Position numbers and translations under genes: made by a program. DNA of 64,000 nucleotides. Origin: UBA3210 sp048359995. Lineage in GTDB: Bacteria > Bacillota_I > Bacilli_A > RFN20 > CAG-449. The DNA lies in NCBI GenBank assembly GCA_048359995.1, contig DBGCPK010000003.1, forward strand, positions 1 to 64,000, in the 5' to 3' direction. The notes under the pieces are model-generated. The model saw only the letters and a program-made list of their open reading frames with translations. It did not search any database and was not told the origin of the DNA. Of this stretch, positions 43,036 to 51,659 are shown piece by piece; the stretch's first letter is position 1; every line of letters starts with the position of its first letter.

Positions 43036-44343
43036 TTATTTCTTCTTCTGCGACATTTTGAAACGCGTAACGGTTTTCGCGTTCTTCATCGCTTCGGTGA
43101 GTTCGATCCGCGACGGACAGCAATAGGAGCACATACCGCATTCGACGCAGGAAAGAACTTTCAGTTTGATCAAGCGCTCGTAATCCTTGGCTTTCAAGGC
43201 GCGTCGGATTTCCACGGGTTGCAGTCCGGCAGGACAGTGGTGCGTGCAACTGCCGCAGCGTAAGCAAGGTTCTTCACGATAAGTTTTGACCTTTAAAACC
43301 GTCAGCGCACCCATCGGCATGTAGATCGGGAATTGATCGGTGGCGACGGCTTTGCCGCACATCGGTCCTCCCGGAATCAGATTGACCTCTTCCGCGGTGA
43401 GTCCGCCGCAGGCGTCGATCAAATTCTTGGCAAGCGTGCCGATTTTGCAGACGACGTTGGTCGGGTGAGCGATTGCGTCTCCGGAAAGGGTAATCGTTCT
43501 CGTGGCGACCGGTCGTCCGTAAAGGAGAACTTTCGCCAAAGAAATCACCGTCTGCGCGTTATTGATGACGACGCCGATTTCCGCCGGAAGGCGATCGTAT
43601 TCCTTTTTGAAAACCTGACGAATCAGCGTTCTTTCCCAGCCCATCGGATAGACGTCCGGAACTTCGACGAGACGAATATCCGAACGCGAAGCGATCGCGG
43701 CCTCGACGGCTTTTTTGACTTCGTCTTTATGCACTTTGATGGCGATGATCGCTTTCGAAGCGCCGCTGGCTTTCATCAGGAGTTCGCAACCCTTGACCAA
43801 ATCTTCGGCTTCGCGCTCCATGACGACGAAATCGGTAGTCAAGAACGGCTCGCATTCCACGCCGTTGACCAAAAGGGTATGAATATCTTTCGGGTTATTG
43901 TATTTGACATAGGTCGGAAACCCCGCACCGCCTAAACCGACGAGACCCGCTTCTTTGATGGCTTCGAAAATTTCCTCTTTGGAATTTTCAAGGCTCACCG
44001 TCTTTAACGGATCGGCCGGAGTGTCAAGCCCGTCGCTTTCGATCGCGATGTGCTTTACAGGTCGATTGGCATTCGTGCTGAAAACATTTTCTTGTTCCAA
44101 AACCGTACCCGATACCGATGAATAGATCGGAACGTAAAAATCGGTTCTTTCGGCTATCTTCTGACCGACTTTGACCTTATCGCCGACGTTGACCAACACT
44201 TTGACCGGTGTGTTGTTCGGCGCGGTTGTCGGGAAATAGACCTTAGAACCTTTCTCCGAAACAAGATGGATGATTTCATTGTGCTTGGACAGTTCCTTGT
44301 GACCGTCCAGATGTCTTCGACCGACAGATCTGAATAAAATCAT
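43036..44343 (-). CDS. rnfC: RnfC, NADH-binding iron-sulfur subunit
   Basis: 435 residues. The NADH/FMN-binding region has GLVGLGGAGFPTYVK and LLVNGVECEPFLTTD. A SLBB-like part follows. Two 4Fe-4S motifs close the chain: CLRCGSCTHHCP and CVECGMCSYCCP. The start was chosen with AGGAGAGG upstream; an in-frame ATG at 44394 lies in the promoter. First gene of the rnf operon. It exchanges electrons with NAD. Confidence 0.95.
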   Translation of the reverse strand: MILFRSVGRRHLDGHKELSKHNEIIHLVSEKGSKVYFPTTAPNNTPVKVLVNVGDKVKVGQKIAERTDFYVPIYSSVSGTVLEQENVFSTNANRPVKHIAIESDGLDTPADPLKTVSLENSKEEIFEAIKEAGLVGLGGAGFPTYVKYNNPKDIHTLLVNGVECEPFLTTDFVVMEREAEDLVKGCELLMKASGASKAIIAIKVHKDEVKKAVEAAIASRSDIRLVEVPDVYPMGWERTLIRQVFKKEYDRLPAEIGVVINNAQTVISLAKVLLYGRPVATRTITLSGDAIAHPTNVVCKIGTLAKNLIDACGGLTAEEVNLIPGGPMCGKAVATDQFPIYMPMGALTVLKVKTYREEPCLRCGSCTHHCPAGLQPVEIRRALKAKDYERLIKLKVLSCVECGMCSYCCPSRIELTEAMKNAKTVTRFKMSQKKK

Positions 44344-44371
44344 TTTTCCTCTCCTCTTTTTAACATAAGGT

Positions 44372-44380
44372 ATTATATCA
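44372..44380 (-). promoter_or_regulatory. rnf operon promoter (extended -10)
   Basis: Minus strand reads TGATATAAT, an extended -10 box (TATAAT complement at 44372-44377). No good -35 box is seen. Confidence 0.6.
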
Positions 44381-44430
44381 TTTTTATCCGACAATTAAAT
44401 AAAAAGTTCTTCAAATAAATCTTTTTTATT

Positions 44431-44446
44431 TAAAGCGCGCGCTTTA
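44431..44446. promoter_or_regulatory. Perfect 16-bp palindrome between the rnf and mrp-like operons
   Basis: TAAAGCGCGCGCTTTA lies in the divergent intergenic region, about 50 bases upstream of the rnf -10 box and overlapping the weak -35 region (TTTACT, 44443-44448) of the mrp-like operon. A likely operator for a dimeric regulator that could control both operons. Confidence 0.55.
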
Positions 44447-44470
44447 CTTTTTTTTTTGGTGTGCTAAAAT
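44443..44470 (+). promoter_or_regulatory. Promoter of the mrp-like operon
   Basis: TTTACT (44443-44448), 16-base spacer, TAAAAT (44465-44470). The weak -35 box suggests need of an activator. Confidence 0.5.
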
Positions 44471-44502
44471 AATAGCCGTTGAAAGAAGGAGGAAGAGGGA
44501 AA

Positions 44503-44982
44503 GTGTTTTTGCTGTTATTTTTAGTTTGGCTGCTGTTCAATAATTATTACGCTTTGGACGTTCGATTTCTGGAAATCGCCCTCTTCGGTCTTGTCGTATG
44601 CGGGCTGATTTATCTCTTCATCATCAAATGCACGCCGTTTACTTTGAAAAAGGATTTGAAAATCTGCCGAAAACTGCCTTGGCTTCTCTTGTACTTAATT
44701 GTCCTTTTCAAAGAGGTGATGGTCTCCAATATCAAAGTTCTTTCCGTCATCGTCAATCCGAAAGATCAGCCGAATCCGGAGATCGTTTCCATCAATGTGG
44801 ATTTGCATTCGCCGTTTCTTCGCGCGCTGATCGCCAATTCCATCACTTTGACTCCGGGAACGATCACCATTTCGTTGCAGGACGACAAAATGATCGTTCA
44901 TTGCTTGAAGAAAAAATACATCGAGGGCTTTGAAAATTCGCTTTTGGTGCGGATTGCCCGAAGAATCGAGGCGGAAAAATGA
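44503..44982 (+). CDS. mnhE: Mrp antiporter subunit E-like protein
   Basis: 159 residues, two or three N-terminal helices (~2-20, 25-46, 62-80), then a soluble beta part with NPEIVSINVDLHSPFLRALIANSITLTPGT, the MrpE hallmark. The GTG start was chosen because AGGAGG is 9 bases upstream; the open frame extends to a TTG at 44479. Overlaps the next gene by 4 bases. First gene of a ten-gene cation antiporter operon. Confidence 0.88.
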   Translation: MFLLLFLVWLLFNNYYALDVRFLEIALFGLVVCGLIYLFIIKCTPFTLKKDLKICRKLPWLLLYLIVLFKEVMVSNIKVLSVIVNPKDQPNPEIVSINVDLHSPFLRALIANSITLTPGTITISLQDDKMIVHCLKKKYIEGFENSLLVRIARRIEAEK

Positions 44983-45308
44983 GTTTGGAACTTGCTTATG
45001 AAATCCTGTTTACGACCGCGTTAGTCGTGCTGAGTCTTTGCATCGTCGCCGTGATCATCAAGTCCATTTACGGACCGCGTTTGACCGACAGAATCGTTTC
45101 CGTGAATATGATTTCCACGTCGGTGACTTCGTGCATCGTGATTCTTTCCGTTTTTCTGGACGAATCCTTTCTTCTCGACGTCAGCCTGATCTACGTGCTG
45201 ATATCCTTTTTGTCCGTCGTCGTGCTGACCAACGTTTTCGTCAACAAATACGCCGAAAACAAGAAAGAAAAGAAAGCGGAAGAAAATAACGACAAGGAGG
45301 GCGATTGA
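44979..45308 (+). CDS. mnhF: Mrp antiporter subunit F-like protein
   Basis: 109 residues, three helices, with IYGPRLTDRIVSVNMIS, the conserved MrpF loop, and a charged C-terminal tail. Overlaps mnhE by 4 bases; one base before mnhG. Confidence 0.9.
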   Translation: MSLELAYEILFTTALVVLSLCIVAVIIKSIYGPRLTDRIVSVNMISTSVTSCIVILSVFLDESFLLDVSLIYVLISFLSVVVLTNVFVNKYAENKKEKKAEENNDKEGD

Positions 45309-45309
45309 G

Positions 45310-45663
45310 ATGGAATGGGTAAGGTTCGCCTTTTCGGCGCTTTGCATCGTTTTGGGATTGATCGTCTTCGTTTCCGGCGTTTTCGGCGCTTACCGATTCA
45401 AATTCATTTTGAACCGCATGCATTCGGCGGCGATGCTCGATACGATGGGGTTGTTTTTTCTGTGTCTGGGCGCGGCTATCGCCAGAGGATTCGATTCGAC
45501 TTCGGTCAAAATCCTTTCCGTTTGCTTTTTTCTTTGGATTACCAGTCCGATTTGTTCGCATCTGATCGCCAAACTGGAATACATTACCGATCGGAATTTA
45601 AATGATGAAATCGAAAACGATTTGAGCGAAACGAAGGAGGGGGAAGACGATGATCGTATTTAA
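45310..45663 (+). CDS. mnhG: Mrp antiporter subunit G-like protein
   Basis: 117 residues, three helices, with FGAYRFKFILNRMHSAAMLDTMG, the MrpG signature, and an acidic tail. Overlaps the next gene by 14 bases. Confidence 0.9.
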   Translation: MEWVRFAFSALCIVLGLIVFVSGVFGAYRFKFILNRMHSAAMLDTMGLFFLCLGAAIARGFDSTSVKILSVCFFLWITSPICSHLIAKLEYITDRNLNDEIENDLSETKEGEDDDRI

Positions 45664-45943
45664 GGTTCTTTTGCTTCTGATTTTGGTGATCTGCGCGATT
45701 GCCGTCTGTTTCGTCAAGGATAATCTGGCCGCGGTCGTGGTCTATATGTCGAGTTCGTCGGTGATGGCGATCGTTTGGATTGTCCTCGAATCGCCGGATC
45801 TGGCCATCACCGAAGCCGCGGTGGGTGCAGGCGTTACCAGCGTTCTTTTCTTTCTCACCCTGAAAAAGATTCATCAGATCGACACATCGCTCAACAGCGT
45901 CGAGCCGAAGCGAAAGAAGGAGGAGAATTCCGATGAAAAATAA
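45650..45943 (+). CDS. MbhD-like (DUF4040) membrane subunit
   Basis: 97 residues, three helices, with ESPDLAITEAAVGAGVTSVLFF, the signature of the MbhD piece that in MrpA is fused behind the large antiporter domain. Here it is a separate gene, as in Mbh-type operons. Overlaps both neighbours. Confidence 0.85.
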   Translation: MIVFKVLLLLILVICAIAVCFVKDNLAAVVVYMSSSSVMAIVWIVLESPDLAITEAAVGAGVTSVLFFLTLKKIHQIDTSLNSVEPKRKKEENSDEK

Positions 45944-46811
45944 GTTTTTCGAGGAGGAAATCGACTTGATTCCTTCCGCGGAAGAGGGCGAAGAGATCTC
46001 CGGACGCGACGATCCGAAAAAGGTCGTTCCTATTCCTTTCAAAACGCGGGGAAAAATCCGTCTGGGTGAAGAAAAAGGATTGAGGATTTTCTACGATATC
46101 TTCGCTTTTCTCTGTTTCGTCTCCATCATCGTCGTTCTGCTCGTCTGTGTGGTGTATCTTCCGACATTCGGTTCTGGAAGCGGCAACGCCACGTTGAACG
46201 AGATCGTCAAAGAGTATATCGAAAACGGCATAGCGCAGACCGGCGCGGTCAACTTCGTAACAGGAATGATTCTGGATTATCGTGCTTTCGATACTTTGGG
46301 CGAATCGTTCGTCCTGTTTACCGCGGTGACCTGCGTGATGATCCTGTTACAGAACTTCCACGATGAGGAAGAGCTGAATTTGGAAAGGATACACCTGTAC
46401 AACGATAAAATTCTCCGTCACAGCGCGGCTGTTCTCGTGCCGATCATCCTCTTGTTCGGTGCTTACGTGATTCTGAATGGCTCGATTTCTCCCGGCGGCG
46501 GCTTCTCCGGCGGGGCGATCATGGGCGCCGGCTTCATTCTCTATTCTTTGGCGTTCGGGTTCCACGCGACGAATAAGTTCTTCAATATCCGCGTGTTCAA
46601 ATCGATCACGTCGGCTTCGCTTTTGACTTATTGCTTGACAAAAGCGGTCTCTTTTTACACTTCCTACAACGGACCGGTCATTCACGCTTTCGGAATCCCT
46701 GGAGCGATTTTCTCGGGAGGATTCATCTTTATCCTCAATTTCTGCGTCGGTTTGATCGTCGCTTGCACGATGTTCGGCTTCTATTTGTTATTCAGGAAAG
46801 GAGAAATTTGA
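45933..46811 (+). CDS. mnhB: MnhB subunit with N-terminal MbhE-like extension
   Basis: 292 residues. Residues ~50-150 form an MbhE-like part (YLPTFGSGSG, DTLGESFVLFTAVTCVMIL), which in MrpA is the last segment. Residues ~155-292 are MrpB (NGSISPGGGFSGGAIMGAGF, then AFGIPGAIFSGGFIF). So the parts of MrpA and MrpB are split and fused differently than in Bacillus. Overlaps the previous gene by 11 bases. Confidence 0.87.
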   Translation: MKNKFFEEEIDLIPSAEEGEEISGRDDPKKVVPIPFKTRGKIRLGEEKGLRIFYDIFAFLCFVSIIVVLLVCVVYLPTFGSGSGNATLNEIVKEYIENGIAQTGAVNFVTGMILDYRAFDTLGESFVLFTAVTCVMILLQNFHDEEELNLERIHLYNDKILRHSAAVLVPIILLFGAYVILNGSISPGGGFSGGAIMGAGFILYSLAFGFHATNKFFNIRVFKSITSASLLTYCLTKAVSFYTSYNGPVIHAFGIPGAIFSGGFIFILNFCVGLIVACTMFGFYLLFRKGEI

Positions 46812-46812
46812 T

Positions 46813-47196
46813 ATGGAAAACCTTTTCTCCAATTATATGGAAACCGTTGCGATCGTCTTGTTCGCCATCGGCTTTTCCATTCTACTTTTCAACAAAAACC
46901 TGATCAAGAAGATCATGGGGTTAAACATCATGGATTCGGGAATGTATCTTCTTCTGGCTTCGTTAGGTTATATCGAAGGGAAGCTCGCGCCGATCGGCGG
47001 CTTGGATCAAAGCGCGAGCATGGAAAACTACGTCAATCCGATTCCGGCGGGATTGGTATTGACGGGAATCGTCGTCTCGGTTTCGGTAACGGCGATCATG
47101 CTGGCGCTGACGGTGCGACTCTATTCGCGTTACCACACGCTGAATCTCGACGAGATTTTCCGCAAGATTCATAAAAACGAGGACGAGGGGGAATAG
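46813..47196 (+). CDS. mnhC: Mrp antiporter subunit C-like protein (NuoK homologue)
   Basis: 127 residues, three helices: IGFSILLFNKNLIKKIMGLNIMDSGMYLLL and a last pair with PIPAGLVLTGIVVSVSVTAIMLALTVRLY. Family marks of MrpC/NuoK. Between mnhB (1 base) and the first large antiporter gene (3 bases). Confidence 0.92.
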   Translation: MENLFSNYMETVAIVLFAIGFSILLFNKNLIKKIMGLNIMDSGMYLLLASLGYIEGKLAPIGGLDQSASMENYVNPIPAGLVLTGIVVSVSVTAIMLALTVRLYSRYHTLNLDEIFRKIHKNEDEGE

Positions 47197-47199
47197 CAT

Positions 47200-48702
47200 A
47201 TGGATTTTATCGTCAATTTGCCTTTGTTTACGATTATCATCGGCTTTATCGGCGTCGTGCTGACCTCGTTTCTGAACCGAAAGGTCTCAAAGATCGTCGC
47301 TTTGGTCGTCGAGACGATTTCGATCGTCTTCGGCATCCTCGTTACCATCTATACGTTTCGAAACGGCGTCGTCGAATATCAGTTGGGTCATCTGAAAGCG
47401 CCGTTTTGCAATCAGATCCGTTTCGGACCTTACGAGGGAATTCTGGCAACGCTAGTACCGGTGGTGATGATTCTCTCCGTTCTGGCGGGTTCGAGCCACG
47501 CGCATCGCGACATCGTCGAGAAAAAGGAGCATTCGCTTTATACTTTGCTCAATTTGATTTTGGTAGCGATCGTCGCCATCATCTACACCGACGACGTGTT
47601 TACCGGATATGTTTTTCTGGAAATATCCACGCTTTCGAGCGTCGGATTGACGATGATTAAAAATCACGGTCGCCAGATTGCCGCGGCTCTCCGCTATATG
47701 CTGTTCAATCTTTTGGGTTCCGGTTTGTTTCTTCTGGGGTGTATATTTCTTTACGGAGAAACCGGATATCTGTCGATGACTTCGATTCAGCAGGCGATCA
47801 CGGCGATGTTCGCCGAAGGAAAGAACGTGACCGCATTGACGATCAGCTTCACGCTGATTTCAATCGGGTTGGGGATCAAGTCCGGACTCTTTCCGTTCTA
47901 TTATTGGATGGGGGACACTTACGGCGTCAATACCACGACGGCCAGCAGCGTGCTTTCGGGATTGATTTCCAAAGGATATATCATTCTGCTGATCAAGATG
48001 ATTTACCGCACGTTCGGAATCGAAAACGTCATGCAGACTTCTTTGCTCGACATCTTGTTCGTCTTGGGCGCTTGCGGCATGATCTTCGGCTCGCTCACCG
48101 CGATTCGGCAAAGGGTTATCAACAAGATGGTGTCGTATTCTTCCGCCGCGCAGATCGGCTATATCTATCTCGGTATCGGGCTTGGACCTGCCGGTCTTGT
48201 TGCCGCGACCTTTCACATCTTTACGCACGCGCTGTGCAAGCCGTTGCTCTTTTCCACATCGAACCGCTTGATCGACGCCAGCGGAAAAAAGCGGAAGTTC
48301 GAAAATCTGAAAGGAACGGGGTATGCCGATCGCCTCGCCGGTATCGGTTTTACGATCGGCGCGTTGTCGATGGTCGGATGCCCGTTCTTTGCCGGTTTCA
48401 TTTCCAAATATCTGTTCGTCGTGGATTCGATCGGCAATGTCGACGGGAATACGGCTTTGTTCAAGGCGGTCGTTACCATTTTCGCGCTGGTCATATCGAC
48501 GCTGTTAAATACGATTTATTACCTCAGGACGGTCATTACCATCTATTCTCCTGCGGATAAGAATGCGGAGTTGAGGCGAAATCGGTACGATCTGCCGTTC
48601 GTGATTTCCGGCGTGATTTTCGCGGTTTTGATCGTCGCATTGGGCGTATTTCCGGCGGAAATCATCGAGATTATCGAAAAGGGAATCGCTCTTTTGGGAT
48701 AG
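47200..48702 (+). CDS. Antiporter-type proton channel subunit 1 (MnhD/NuoN-like)
   Basis: 500 residues, about 14 helices of the Proton_antipo_M family. Key charges are present: Glu in YVFLEISTLSSVGL and Lys in GIKSGLFPFYYWMGDTYG. YSSAAQIGYIYLGIGLG is also typical. First of four consecutive paralogues in this operon. Ordinary Mrp has one such subunit beside MrpA. Confidence 0.9.
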   Translation: MDFIVNLPLFTIIIGFIGVVLTSFLNRKVSKIVALVVETISIVFGILVTIYTFRNGVVEYQLGHLKAPFCNQIRFGPYEGILATLVPVVMILSVLAGSSHAHRDIVEKKEHSLYTLLNLILVAIVAIIYTDDVFTGYVFLEISTLSSVGLTMIKNHGRQIAAALRYMLFNLLGSGLFLLGCIFLYGETGYLSMTSIQQAITAMFAEGKNVTALTISFTLISIGLGIKSGLFPFYYWMGDTYGVNTTTASSVLSGLISKGYIILLIKMIYRTFGIENVMQTSLLDILFVLGACGMIFGSLTAIRQRVINKMVSYSSAAQIGYIYLGIGLGPAGLVAATFHIFTHALCKPLLFSTSNRLIDASGKKRKFENLKGTGYADRLAGIGFTIGALSMVGCPFFAGFISKYLFVVDSIGNVDGNTALFKAVVTIFALVISTLLNTIYYLRTVITIYSPADKNAELRRNRYDLPFVISGVIFAVLIVALGVFPAEIIEIIEKGIALLG

Positions 48703-48711
48703 GAGGAAGTT

Positions 48712-50187
48712 ATGCAGGCTTTGTTTTTAATTCCGATCGCTTTATGTATCTTGTCCGGCGCTTTCTTCGGCTTCTTCAAGCGGAGAAGTTTTTTCGCCGA
48801 TCTGCTGTTTTTAAGCACTGCGGCTGTCGCTTTGATCTTTGCGTTTTCGCTCTTTTTCGCGGGCAACGAACTTTCGATCGAACTGTTTGCGATAAGCGGC
48901 GATTTGATCCTTCTTTTGAAAGTTGACGCCATGGGGAAGATTTTCGGTTTTCTCTTTGCGTTGATTTGGTGCGTCGTTTCCTTTTACACAATCCGCTTTT
49001 TCAAGGAGAATGAAAACGCGCATCGCTTTTATGCGTTCGATCTTCTCACTTTGGCGGCGATGCTCGCACTTTCCTATTCGGGCAACGCCTTGACGATGTA
49101 CGTGGCGTTTGAAAGCGTTACGCTGGCGTCGATGCCGTTGGTGCTGTTTGACAAAACGCCGGAAGCGAAAAGAGCGGCGTTAAAATACCTGTTTTACTCG
49201 TTGGGAGGCGCTTTTCTCGGCTTGATCGGCATCGTCGCCGGCATCGCCTTTTCCTCTGACGGCGGTCAATTCGTTTTAGGCGGAACGCTCGACGTCGAGG
49301 AAGGAAGCAAAATTTTCGTTCAAATCGCTTTGCTCTTGTCCTTAATCGGTTTCGGCGCGAAAAGCGGCGTGTTTCCTCTTCAAGCGTGGCTTCCGAGCGC
49401 TCATCCGGTCGCACCGGCACCGGCTTCGGCGCTTCTTTCTGGCGTCATCACGAAAGCGGGCGTCGTCGCGATCATCCGATTGATTTTTTACGTCTACGGC
49501 GTGGATCTGATGCGGGGAAGTTTCGTTCAGTACGTTTGGGAAAGCGTTTTGCTGATCACGATCTTGCTTGGTTCTTCGCTCGCCTTATTTCAGGATTCCT
49601 TGAAAAGGAGATTGGCTTATTCTTCGATTTCGCAGCTGTCCTATGTGCTTTTGGGCGTATGCGCGCTGAACGAAGACGGCTTTGTCGGCGCGATGTTGCA
49701 CGTCGGCGCACACGCATTTATCAAAGTCGGACTCTTCTTGATCGCGGGAATTTTGATCTGCCGCTACTCGATACATCAAGTCAGTGAAATGGAAGGGATC
49801 GGGAAAAGAGCGCCGGTGACGATGGCGTGCTTCACTTTGCTTTCGCTCGCCTTGGTCGGAATTCCTCCGAGCGGCGCATTCTTCTCGAAATGGTTTCTGG
49901 CTTTGGGATCGATCGGAAACGGAATGCCTTTTTTCAACTATTTCGGCGCGGTCATCCTTTTGATTTCGGCGATTCTGACGGCCTGCTATCTGCTGTCGAT
50001 ATCGATTTCGGCTTATTTTCCGAGAAGCAAGCGCGCTTTTCAACGGGAAAAAGAGCCTTTGGGACTTCTGATTCCGGTTGTGATTTTGGTAATCGGCGTC
50101 TTTGTCATCGGATTTTGTTCCGGCAATATCTCCGATTATATAAGGGATTCCGTCTTGGGATTCGTTTTCGGGAAAGGAGAAATGTGA
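48712..50187 (+). CDS. Antiporter-type proton channel subunit 2
   Basis: 491 residues, about 14 helices, Proton_antipo_M. Key residues: Glu in YVAFESVTLASMPLV, Lys in GAKSGVFPLQAWLPSAHP, and the YSSISQLSYVLLG segment. AGGAGG precedes the ATG, 9 bases after subunit 1; the next gene starts one base after it. Confidence 0.9.
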   Translation: MQALFLIPIALCILSGAFFGFFKRRSFFADLLFLSTAAVALIFAFSLFFAGNELSIELFAISGDLILLLKVDAMGKIFGFLFALIWCVVSFYTIRFFKENENAHRFYAFDLLTLAAMLALSYSGNALTMYVAFESVTLASMPLVLFDKTPEAKRAALKYLFYSLGGAFLGLIGIVAGIAFSSDGGQFVLGGTLDVEEGSKIFVQIALLLSLIGFGAKSGVFPLQAWLPSAHPVAPAPASALLSGVITKAGVVAIIRLIFYVYGVDLMRGSFVQYVWESVLLITILLGSSLALFQDSLKRRLAYSSISQLSYVLLGVCALNEDGFVGAMLHVGAHAFIKVGLFLIAGILICRYSIHQVSEMEGIGKRAPVTMACFTLLSLALVGIPPSGAFFSKWFLALGSIGNGMPFFNYFGAVILLISAILTACYLLSISISAYFPRSKRAFQREKEPLGLLIPVVILVIGVFVIGFCSGNISDYIRDSVLGFVFGKGEM

Positions 50188-50188
50188 T

Positions 50189-51646
50189 ATGTCGCCCGTA
50201 TTCTTGCTGACCGCCGTGTTTTTACCTTTGGTAGGCGGATTTCTTCTCGGCGTGATGCGCCTTTCCGATCGGTGGAATAAAATCGTTTCCTACGCGGTCG
50301 TGGTTCTGACCAGCGTTCTGACTTGGGTTTTCATATTCGCCATTCGCGATCAGACTTTTACGCTTTTGGAAATTCTACCTCATTATCGGATCAGTCTGCG
50401 CTTCGATTCGTTGGGGAAAATCTTCGCGGGAATGGTTTCCTTGCTTTGGCCTTTCGCTTTGATGTACGCTTTCGGTTACATGAAACACGACGAACGGAGA
50501 AGAAATTATATTTCCTTTTACGTGATGACATACGGCGTCGTTCTGGGACTGGCGTTCAGCGAAAACCTGCTGACGATGTTTATCTTTTACGAAATACTGA
50601 CTTTCATCACCTTGCCGCTGATCGTCCATACGAATACATCGGAAGCGCGTCGCGCGGGCAGATATTATCTCTACTTTTCGCTCTCGGGATCGAGTCTTTC
50701 TCTCGTCGGCATGATCATGTTGACGCAGTATTTGGGAACGAATGGGTTTCATTTGATGTTGGAAGCGACGACGGCGATGGAAGATAGTTTTTATCAGATC
50801 GGCTTTTTGCTTTGCTTTTTCGGTTTCGGCGTCAAAAGCGCCCTTTTTCCTCTGCATTTTTGGCTTCCGATGGCTTCGACCGCGCCGACGCCGACGACGG
50901 CTCTTTTGCACGCCGTCGCGATCGTCAAAGCCGGAGTATTCGCGTTGATCCGAATCACCTATTACAACAACGGCGTCGCCCTGATGGGAACTTGGGTGCA
51001 GCAAGTGATGATCGTCTTCGCCTGCATTACCGTCGTATACGGCTCGGCGATGGCGCTGAAAGAACAGCATTTGAAACGCCGCTTCGCCTATTCGACGATT
51101 TCCAATCTGTCGTACATCATTCTCGCGATGAGTTTCATGAATCAAGCGGGACTCGTCGCCGCGCTGTTGCACCTGATCATCCATTCGATTACGAAAATCT
51201 GCCTGTTCTTCTGCTGCGGAGAAATCATCGAAAACAGCGGTGCGACCTATGTATACCAGTTAGATGGTTTTTTCAAAAAGATGCCGTTGACTTTCGTTTC
51301 CTTCGTTTTGGCTTCCTGTTCGATCACGGGAATACCGCTTTTCGCAGGGTTTGTCTCCAAATATTACATATTATCCTCATCGATCCTTTCGGGAACGGCT
51401 TTTTCGTATCTGGGAATGGGATGCATTATCCTTTCCGCCGTGATGACGGCGATCTATTCGCTTTCGGTTCCTTTCCGAGCGATTGTCCATTCCGTCAACG
51501 AGAATAACGCGGAACTGTTGTCCAAAGCCAACGAAAAAGATCGGGAAATGCTGGTTCCGATCGTCGTCTTCGCGATCCTCACCGTGATCTTCGGAATAGG
51601 ATCGGGTTGGCTCGTCGATCTGCTCGTGAATCTATTCGCTTTATAG
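50189..51646 (+). CDS. Antiporter-type proton channel subunit 3
   Basis: 485 residues, about 14 helices, Proton_antipo_M. Glu in IFYEILTFITLPLI, Lys in GVKSALFPLHFWLPMAST, and YSTISNLSYIILAMSF. A normal-looking channel, so all four paralogues appear functional. AGGAGA upstream. Confidence 0.9.
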   Translation: MSPVFLLTAVFLPLVGGFLLGVMRLSDRWNKIVSYAVVVLTSVLTWVFIFAIRDQTFTLLEILPHYRISLRFDSLGKIFAGMVSLLWPFALMYAFGYMKHDERRRNYISFYVMTYGVVLGLAFSENLLTMFIFYEILTFITLPLIVHTNTSEARRAGRYYLYFSLSGSSLSLVGMIMLTQYLGTNGFHLMLEATTAMEDSFYQIGFLLCFFGFGVKSALFPLHFWLPMASTAPTPTTALLHAVAIVKAGVFALIRITYYNNGVALMGTWVQQVMIVFACITVVYGSAMALKEQHLKRRFAYSTISNLSYIILAMSFMNQAGLVAALLHLIIHSITKICLFFCCGEIIENSGATYVYQLDGFFKKMPLTFVSFVLASCSITGIPLFAGFVSKYYILSSSILSGTAFSYLGMGCIILSAVMTAIYSLSVPFRAIVHSVNENNAELLSKANEKDREMLVPIVVFAILTVIFGIGSGWLVDLLVNLFAL

Positions 51647-51659
51647 GAGGAAAGTTATA

